Assembly (NCBI GenBank): GCA_963666465.1
Contig: OY762824.1
Coordinates: 3,968,001 to 4,032,000 of the forward strand
Length of the DNA stretch: 64,000 nucleotides
Direction of reading: 5' to 3'
From: VXYL01 sp963666465
GTDB lineage: Bacteria; Pseudomonadota; Gammaproteobacteria; Pseudomonadales; Azotimanducaceae
Of this stretch, positions 58,242 to 64,000 are shown in pieces (position 1 is the stretch's first letter; each line of letters begins with the position of its first letter). The position numbers were made by a program, and so were the translations under genes. The notes beneath the pieces were generated by a model. It was not told where the DNA came from, made no database searches, and saw only the letters and a list, made by a program, of their open reading frames with translations.

Positions 58242-58586
58242 TTAGCTGGCGAGTGCCTCTTCGCGGGTGCCGCAGACTTCGATCGTCTGGTCCAGACCCG
58301 CGACAGCGAACGTCTCGCGGATCGGCGGGCGCAGGTGACACAGGACCACGCGCACGCCGCGACTGGCTGATGTCTCGATTGCGCGAAGCAATGCTCGCAG
58401 CGCTGCGGCGCTGACGTGCTCGACCGCCGCCATGTCGATCACGATCCGTGTCTCCCTGGAGCCCGCCTCCGCGATCAGCGACGCCCGGAGGTCGGCTGCG
58501 TTGCGGTCGTCAAAGCGGCCTGCCAGCATTACCACAAGGCTGTCGCCTTCGCGTTCGGTCCTGAGGTCCATCGGTTGTCGCGCCAC
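58242..58586 (-). CDS. STAS-domain protein (anti-sigma factor antagonist-like)
   Basis: A 114-residue single STAS domain. An N-terminal strand-rich part (LRTEREGDSLVVMLAGRFDD) is followed by RIVIDMAAVEHVSAAALRAL, where Ser in HVSAAA is the position phosphorylated in SpoIIAA-type antagonists. It could be part of a partner-switching module controlling a sigma factor or phosphatase, but no kinase or phosphatase gene is adjacent. The start is GTG 58586; an ATG five codons later is an alternative. A TnpB-bearing element ends 28 bp upstream and may have separated it from its promoter or operon. Confidence 0.82.
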   Translation of the reverse strand: MARQPMDLRTEREGDSLVVMLAGRFDDRNAADLRASLIAEAGSRETRIVIDMAAVEHVSAAALRALLRAIETSASRGVRVVLCHLRPPIRETFAVAGLDQTIEVCGTREEALAS

Positions 58587-58613
58587 TTTCTGGCCAATGC
58601 GGCGGACAGTATA

Positions 58614-59947
58614 TGGGACTTGTGCAGCAAAAGAAGCGCATCACGCTGCCTTGCTGCCGATTTGACGTTTCACAGGCCGGGCAACCCCGCCGCCTCCACG
58701 TCCGGTTGCGCCAATCCCTGACGCCAGAATGTTCTTCGCCGCGTTGATGTCGGCGTTGTCCTCGTGCCCGCAGTGGGCACAGCGAAACTCTGCCTGACTG
58801 CGGCGGCTGGCGGCATCCACCGCCCCGCACGCATGGCACGTTTGGCTGGTGTAGGCCGGGTTCACGGCCACGACTTCGCCCACCTTGTAGTCGAGCTTCT
58901 GCCGCATTCCGGCCCAGCCCGTAGCCAGAATCTCACGGTTGAGTCCGGCTTTCGCCTTGACGTTGCTGCCCGGGGCTTCAACGGTTCCCTTGGCCGATTT
59001 CGTCATGGCCCTTTGTGCGCAGGTCCTCGATGCACACCACTTCTGCGCTGTCGGCAATCCGGCGACTGGCCTGATGCTGCCAGTCGTTGCGGATGCCCGC
59101 GATTCGTGCCGATGTCCTGGCGAGCAAGGCTTTCGCCTTCTCTCGCCGGTTGCTGCCCTTCTGCCGCCTCGCCACCATGCGCTGATACCGCCGTCGGCGG
59201 GCTTCAAGCCGCGCCATGTCGGGGAGCCGGTGAATCACGCCGTCACTGGTGGCTACCTGCCGCACGTTCATGTCCACGCCCACGGCACGCCCGTTGGTGC
59301 AGCGCGACGGTTCGGGGACGGAGTAACTGATGGTGCAGTGCCACTTGCCACAGCGGCGAGTGAACGTCGCCTGCCGTGCCTCTCCGCGCGCCCATGGATT
59401 CCCGCCTCTTCGTCGCAGCCGCACCCTGCCGAGCTTCGGGATGGCGATGCACTCGCCGTCGAAGCGAATGTCCTGCGGAATCGTGAAGCCATCAGTGCCC
59501 CGATGCCGCGACTTGAACTTCGGACGCCCTCGCGTGCCTTTGAAGTGCGCGGCCCACGCATCGGCCTGACGCTTGAGCGTGTGACGCACCACGGCGAACG
59601 GAAGCTCCTGAAGCCACGGCGTGGATCGGCGAAGCTGGGTGAACGCCTTGCCGAGGGTGAAGAACGACACCGATGGCGACTTTGCACCCACCATGCGGGC
59701 GATGCGGTGCAGGTCCTCTTGATCCGCAAGCACCTGATTCCAAACGAACCGGCACGCGCCCGCGAGACGCGCAAGGTCACGCGCCCTGCCCCGGCTGCCC
59801 GGAAGCACCCGAAAGGTCACGGTGCGAATGGTGGTAGGGTTGCCCATGCGGTCGGCTCCCAATCAGCCGTTTGGAGTCGGGAGGGCTGCAACCCAACCGA
59901 CTCACGCATCGTGTCACGCCTGTGCTTCTTTTGCTGCACAAGTCCCA
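58614..59947. mobile_element. TnpB-bearing element between 24-bp inverted repeats
   Basis: The sequence TGGGACTTGTGCAGCAAAAG plus AAGC at 58614-58637 recurs perfectly inverted at 59924-59947, enclosing 1,334 bp whose only gene is tnpB. IS200/IS605 elements normally lack such terminal repeats. The pair may instead be ends of another transposon, for example the ISAzo13-like element whose tail lies at 59962-60088. No target duplication is obvious. Confidence 0.65.
58641..59862 (-). pseudogene. tnpB: TnpB (RNA-guided nuclease family) with one frameshift
   Basis: From 59862 the frame reads as TnpB: the N-terminal GACRFVWNQVLADQEDLHR, HFKGTRGRPKFKSRHRGTDG, the first RuvC Asp in AVGVDMNVRQVATSDG and the Glu in VVCIEDLRTK. 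At the CCC run 59009-59011 the frame shifts. The rest (KAGLNREILATGWAGMRQKL, zinc ribbon TCHACG...CAHCGHEDNADINAAKN, third RuvC Asp) is in the next frame, ending near 58641. All catalytic residues survive, so a single base change separates it from an intact nuclease; it may be a recent mutation or a sequencing error. TnpB proteins cut DNA guided by an RNA from the element's right end. No TnpA is nearby. Confidence 0.85.
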
Positions 59948-59961
59948 AATTAATCTATCCG

Positions 59962-60088
59962 TTATCCGCGGTTGGCGAGGCTGCAGTTCCACTCGCCATG
60001 GAAGGGGTTGCGCTTGACGGCGAGGGCGTTCATCTGCTCGTCGGCGATGTGACGGCCGGTCGGGCATTGGCCTTCGTCGAATTTGCCT
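59962..60088 (-). pseudogene. ISAzo13-like transposase, C-terminal tail only
   Basis: The minus-strand translation KFDEGQCPTGRHIADEQMNA, continuing ALAVKRNPFHGEWNCSLANRG and a stop, matches the conserved end of ISAzo13 (DDE_Tnp_ISAZ013) transposases (YP.G..ISDEQM.AL.I.RH.FHG.WNY.I). The remainder of the gene is missing. A palindromic repeat begins exactly where the homology stops, so repeat insertion or recombination truncated it. Confidence 0.6.
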
Positions 60089-60825
60089 AACGTGGCGCAT
60101 GGCCGTTCGCAACTGGCGCCTGTGTCGATTTGCCTGCCGGGACCAGTCCGGAGGGAGGGCGTCCCGCCCTCCATGTGCGCCGTCATGCGCGTCCTCCCTG
60201 CACATGTCGCGAGTGCTCTGTGCGCCTTGCGGCGCGATGGCGGGACGCCCTCCCTCCGGAGGACGGTGCCAGACACTGCACAAGCCAAAGTGAGACACTA
60301 CCGGCCCCCGCCGGGTCGCCCCGCGTCACCGGCTCGGGTTCCCGCTCCAGCGCGTCCGCCAGACCCGGACCGCGCGCCGTCGGCGGCGTGCGCCCCCCGC
60401 CGGGACGACGCTGCCGCGGGCTGCTCGCCGGCGCCACTCCCGCCGCCCCCGAGTCCAGTTCCCTCAGCCCCGCGCGCACACCGTCACACGGGACATTCCC
60501 GTCGCCTCGGCAACGCGCGTCACACGCCGCGTCCGATCGCGTGCGCTTCCGCCCCCGCCCACGGGTGGCGCGTGCGTTCATCCAGTGGCGGCGCCAACAC
60601 CGCGCACTTCCCCCGCAATGCCTCCGTCGCCGCCGCCTGCGTCACACCGACCATGACCGCCAGCATGGCAAATGCCAGCCATATCGGACATTTGAAGTTG
60701 GAGGTTCCCTTGAAAGCCGAAGGTTCATCGAGCTCCAGTCGTTTCTCCCTGGCGCAGTCAGGCACAGCCTTGCGGCTTGCGGGCTGCTTAACGCACCGTT
60801 TACGCACCGTTAAGGGACAGTCCAT
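60089..60825. repeat. Composite palindromic repeat (60086-60300) and a gene-poor stretch
   Basis: 60086-60300 is another copy of the composite repeat (GGCGCATGGCCGTTCGCAAC, GGAGGGCGTCCCGCCCTCC, ending CCAAAGTGAGACACTACC). From 60300 to 60825 I see no convincing gene. Minus-strand frames with a hydrophobic stretch exist near 60650 but lack recognisable features. ACGCACCGTT occurs twice at 60791-60811, and the 16-bp word ACGCACCGTTAAGGGA at 60802 recurs at 62475. Confidence 0.55.
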
Positions 60826-62456
60826 TCCAATAAGGAAATGAGCCTGAAAGCGCAGGCTTCTGAGCTTGGGTTCCGGGTCGGGAATGCCGTGAAGTTGGTG
60901 ACGGTAGTTTGAGTCTGCGCAGGCGTCAATGCGGGGTGTGGATTGCGGGTCGCTGGTGGCCGGAAGCCTGCTTCCGGCCACCGGCACACTCTTCGCTGCG
61001 CGGGTCGCCGTGTCACCCGAAGGGGCGCAGCGAAGCGGAGCAGCCGCGAAGCGGCTTGACACGGCGACCCGCGCAGCGTTCCCGCGCGCGCCCGCTGACA
61101 TGGCGCCCCATCAGGCGGCGTCGGCTTGGTCGTCGAGGCCGATCCTGCGGAAGAGCTCGGCTCGGGCACGGTTCACCTCGCGCATGGCGGCGAGGTCGCT
61201 GGCGCTGCGGGCGGCGAGGTCGAGTTGCTCGAAGGAGACGCCTTCCTTGAGGAAGCGTTCGGCGCCGTCGAGGCCGCGCAGGCGCTCGTAGGGCGTCTGC
61301 ACCCGATCGTGCGGGTAGGTGCGCCGGACCCGGCCCTCCTCGTCGGTGCGCTCGACGGCGAACATGCACGGCCGGTGGAAGTTGACGGCCGGCGAGAGGG
61401 TGAGCCGGGTGAACTCGTCCACCAGCGGCGCGAACCGCTTCGGGATGTGGACGTGACCCAGCCAGCGGCGCACGACGCTGGCGTTCTTGCTCTCGACGAG
61501 GGCGTTGTCGTTCGAGTGCCGGGCGCGCGACTTGGTGAACTCGACGCGCAGCTTCTCGAGCAGGGCGGCAACGCGGTGGTTGACGTACTCGGAGCCGTTG
61601 TCGGCATGGAAGCCCATGATCTCGAAGGGGAACAGGTCCAGCAGCCCCCTGCAGCACGGGGATCAGGAAGCGCTCGGAGATCGCCTCCACCGCGCCAACG
61701 TACTCGTACTGGGTGACCTCGTCGACGGCGTTGACCAGGTAGATGCCCTTGCGCCCGTCGAGGTCGCCCTGGTGCACCGTGTCCACGCGCAGGAAGCCGG
61801 GTCGTCCGTCCGGCTGCGGCCGGCGGCGCTCGCCGATCGCCGACTGCACCGCCTTGGTGAGTTGCGGCGTCGTCCGCCGCCGGCGGTAGGCGTCCGAGCG
61901 GCGCAGGTTGTACAGGTGGCTCACCGAGATGTGCGCCAGGCGCTCGAAGCGGGCGTCGCCGAACACCTCGCGCTCGCGCCGCATCACCTCCCGCGTCGCC
62001 GGCCCGGCCATCTGCCCCAGCGTCGCGTCCACCTCCGCCAGCAGCCGGATGTCCGCCGCCGTGTACCGCCGCTCGAAGCGACGCGACGGCGGCCGGCCGC
62101 GCCGATCCACGACCCGACCCGTCTCGGCATGCTGGCGCACCAGCCGCGTCAGCTGCGCCCGCGACAGCCCCGTCACCTTCTCCAGAAACCGCTTCGCCAG
62201 ACCCCTGTCGGCCTTGCCGAGACTCCCGTAGTCGAAGCGCACAAGCGCCTTCTGCACGAACGCGTACGCCTCCCTGCGCGTGCCCGGCCTGAAATCCACC
62301 GGCTCGTTCCCGTCGAGAAACGCGCCAACCTGCTCCAGCGTGCGGAGCCGTTCGATGCCCAGGCTCAAAATCATCCTCCGATGATCCCGCACCCGCACCT
62401 TCAGGCTCACTTCTCGTTGGAATCAGCCCCTCGCTTCAGGCTCACTTCTCATTGGA
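60826..62456. mobile_element. IS481-like insertion sequence with doubled right-end motif
   Basis: The ends are inverted copies: TCCAATAAGGAAATGAGCCT from 60826 and, on the other strand, TCCAATGAGAAGTGAGCCTG from 62456. The right end carries a second copy of the motif (TTCAGGCTCACTTCTCGTTG) about 38 bp inward, probably an extra transposase-binding site. It contains one integrase-core transposase. I see no clear target duplication. Confidence 0.7.
61111..62410 (-). pseudogene. Integrase-core (DDE, rve) transposase with one frameshift
   Basis: From 62410 the frame carries N-terminal HTH segments (KRFLEKVTGLSRAQLTRLVR, REVMRREREVFGDARFERLA) and the first catalytic Asp in FLRVDTVHQGDLDG. At a run of five Gs on the coding strand (61645-61649) it shifts. 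The correct continuation (LLDLFPFEIMGFHADNGSEY, with the second Asp; NDNALVESKNASVVRRWLGH, with the Glu) runs in another frame to 61111. The homopolymer position suggests a one-base insertion or sequencing error; otherwise the DDE triad is complete. The family is close to IS481/ISNCY integrase-type transposases. Confidence 0.78.
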
Positions 62457-62533
62457 CAAGGCTGGGACTTGTTAACGCACCGTTAAGGGAGTAGGGTGGG
62501 CGGGCATGCATTGGCGAAGGAAAGGAGAGCGCA

Positions 62534-63178
62534 ATGGCAGCAGAGGACCCGAAGGCGTCTTTCAGTGCCGGCACGAACCTGAACCGCAACCTGTTCCGTG
62601 CGGAGACGGCCGTGACGAACCTCGATCTTCGGCTTGACGTGGCTGCCCGCATGGTGCGACAGGTCGAGTCGGAAGACATTGAGGTCAACGAGCGCAACGT
62701 GAATGTGTGGGGCGGCATTCAGGGCGGCATTCAGCAGACTCGCGCGAGTCGGAGCATCGTCGTGGAGGGCGACTACGACCGCATCATCCACAACAACGAG
62801 ATGCTGGCCATGGGCGACCACATCAAGGAGGTAGTTCACGGCCCTGCCTCGGAGCACTTCAAGGTGGAGAGCGAGGCCATCATGGCTGGCGGCTATGCGT
62901 CCCTGAACACGCTGCCGTGCAAGAAGCTGCTGGCGGTGGCAGACCAGCTTTGCTGGGGCGGCTGGGTGGAGGCGGACGGAGTGCGGGTGGAAATCACCGG
63001 GGTGGCGTTCCGCAGTTACATCGGCCGCCAGCATTCGACCGGGGCAAGGGTGGTCCGCGGCCTGACCTACATCGACGATTTCATGTCTCGCACCGAGCAG
63101 TTCAGCAATTTGAATGACCATCAGGCCAACGTCGTTCACGCGGGTACGCCCGCGAGCGGCATGACTGTGGAGATTTGA
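62534..63178 (+). CDS. Unknown protein, first gene of a downstream operon
   Basis: A 214-residue protein with no signal peptide or membrane segment. ATG 62534 has a strong AAAGGAGAG site. I do not recognise the family. Short alternating hydrophobic/charged strands with turns (SIVVEGDYDRIIHNNEMLAM, GDHIKEVVHGPASEHFKVES, IMAGGYASLNTL) resemble stacked beta-strands such as the needle regions of phage or VgrG spikes, but this is an impression only. The next gene begins one base after its stop and contains similar strand-like repeats, so they probably act together. They lie 17 kb from the T6SS sheath genes, and a link to that system is unproven. Confidence 0.7.
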   Translation: MAAEDPKASFSAGTNLNRNLFRAETAVTNLDLRLDVAARMVRQVESEDIEVNERNVNVWGGIQGGIQQTRASRSIVVEGDYDRIIHNNEMLAMGDHIKEVVHGPASEHFKVESEAIMAGGYASLNTLPCKKLLAVADQLCWGGWVEADGVRVEITGVAFRSYIGRQHSTGARVVRGLTYIDDFMSRTEQFSNLNDHQANVVHAGTPASGMTVEI

Positions 63179-63179
63179 C

Positions 63180-64000
63180 ATGGCTTGGGAACAGACCGAG
63201 AGCAACACCCTCGACTCGCTGCTGGCGGTGGCGGGCTGGGATCCGGAACAGCGGGAGAAGAACGGTACGCCCTGGCGAGAGGGCGATCTGGTCGAATTTC
63301 GGGGAATAGGGGGCATGGAGGTGCTTGGGGCTCGCCACGAGGTTGTCGCCGGTGCCCGCGCGTACACGAAAGTGTCTGGCGACCGCGACCTTGTCGTGAA
63401 CGGCGACATGCGGGTGAATGTCCATCGAGGGAACCTGATGCTCACCGCGGCCGATTCGAAGCCCGATGCAATCGATTCGCTCACCGTGCATGGCCACATG
63501 CATTCGGAGAGCGGCAAGACCCGGACGACGATCGGCACCGGCAGGGTGGATCGCATGTACCACGGCCCTCACGTGAAAATCGCCGGCATGGAGGGGGTCA
63601 TCTGTGCCGGGCCCTGGAGCCGAACCTACGCCATGAGCTACATGACGCTTGCCGGCCTGAAGATGGGAGATGTCTTCGGCGGCGCGGTCATGGCGTCCGG
63701 AACGCGCACCCACATTTCGAGCGTGCTCTACCGGTCGGTCGAGTATTCGCACTGGGACATGGGCACCTACACGCGCAACGTGCGATCCTGCATCCAGCCG
63801 ATCGTCGGCTCGGCCGCCCCGGTGGCCGGCAAGTGGGGACGACGGGCAGACATTGCCCAGAAGATCGTGTTCACGATCATGCCGGTGCTGGGGATGCTCT
63901 ACGGCATTATCATGCTGCCCTTCGCCTTGTACGGACTGGCGAAGCTCGGGTATAGCCTTGCCACGGAGAAGAAGTCGACCGGACCGGCGGGTCCAACGAG
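63180..64000 (+). CDS. Unknown membrane-anchored protein (5' part, runs off the window)
   Basis: 273 residues are visible from ATG 63180 to the window edge. Residues about 45-190 repeat strand-like motifs (DRDLVVNGDMRVNVHRGNLM, DSLTVHGHMHSESGKTRTTI, RMYHGPHVKIAGMEGVICAG) suggesting a beta-solenoid or beta-sandwich stack. A hydrophobic segment near 225-250 (IVFTIMPVLGMLYGIIMLPF, then ALYGLAKLGY) would anchor it in the membrane. It is separated by one base from the upstream unknown gene and shares its style, so the two form an operon. Effector, spike-like or carrier roles are possible; I do not recognise it. Confidence 0.7.
   Translation, partial: MAWEQTESNTLDSLLAVAGWDPEQREKNGTPWREGDLVEFRGIGGMEVLGARHEVVAGARAYTKVSGDRDLVVNGDMRVNVHRGNLMLTAADSKPDAIDSLTVHGHMHSESGKTRTTIGTGRVDRMYHGPHVKIAGMEGVICAGPWSRTYAMSYMTLAGLKMGDVFGGAVMASGTRTHISSVLYRSVEYSHWDMGTYTRNVRSCIQPIVGSAAPVAGKWGRRADIAQKIVFTIMPVLGMLYGIIMLPFALYGLAKLGYSLATEKKSTGPAGPT

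Noticed and set aside
58939..60090. A 383-codon plus-strand frame
   Set aside because: Antisense of TnpB; the minus strand has the RuvC and zinc-ribbon motifs.

Overview
The window is high-GC, Gram-negative DNA. The cell-envelope evidence is three autotransporter-type outer-membrane beta-barrels, a type VI secretion (T6SS) sheath and membrane complex, and a predicted lipoprotein esterase. Coding density is moderate. Housekeeping genes (ileS, a Gld-type ABC exporter) alternate with insertion-sequence scars, palindromic repeats, a toxin-antitoxin pair and very long fibronectin/Calx-beta surface proteins. This mix fits an uncultivated, possibly host-associated proteobacterium, but no marker here fixes the taxon. 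I recognised no rRNA, tRNA or CRISPR array.

Layout. 1-6.2 kb: the 5' end of a carboxylesterase gene (minus strand), then a mobile-element graveyard. It holds IS630 fragments flanking a truncated integrase and a FitA/VapC-like toxin-antitoxin pair, then an IS5 element, an IS630 element and a MITE stacked end to end at TA dinucleotides, and a coiled-coil PD-(D/E)XK-like protein with 21-bp repeats. 6.7-10.7 kb: ileS (class-2, eukaryote-like) and a short-chain dehydrogenase. 11.1-15.9 kb: a tightly overlapping operon that looks like an undescribed signalling or defence module. It encodes a phospholipase-D nuclease fused to a LexA/CI-like autoprotease, a protein with two GHKL ATPase domains and a histidine-kinase-like helix, a receiver-like protein, and a short broken fourth frame. 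A 131-bp MITE with a 9-bp target duplication follows. 16.4-21.3 kb: an ABC exporter operon (GldA, fused GldF-GldG, DUF4340). 21.9 kb: a periplasmic Sel1-like protein.

22.7-49.2 kb: a T6SS-related locus. tssL and tssM (with a degenerate Walker A) are followed by two giant coupled autotransporter genes (six Calx-beta plus about 12 FnIII domains; a cysteine-bearing N-terminal region plus about 14 FnIII domains). Then come two full 320-bp repeats and a partial third, tssB, tssC, a TPR-like protein of unknown role, a degenerate IS607-type recombinase and a pentapeptide-repeat protein. 49.3-50.9 kb: a TnpB remnant and a periplasmic amidohydrolase. 51.5-57.7 kb: a third autotransporter built of Ig-like repeats. 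57.7-62.5 kb: a TA-flanked MITE, a STAS-domain protein, a frameshifted TnpB between 24-bp inverted repeats, an ISAzo13-like tail and a frameshifted IS481-like element. 62.5-64 kb: two adjacent genes of unknown function, the second a partial membrane protein.

The least expected features are the PLD-protease / dual-ATPase / receiver operon, and a 45-bp palindromic element found in frame inside two unrelated genes (three copies at 47.15 kb, two at 56.27 kb), much like Rickettsia palindromic elements. The placement of giant adhesin-like autotransporters between the membrane-complex and sheath genes of a T6SS is also unusual.
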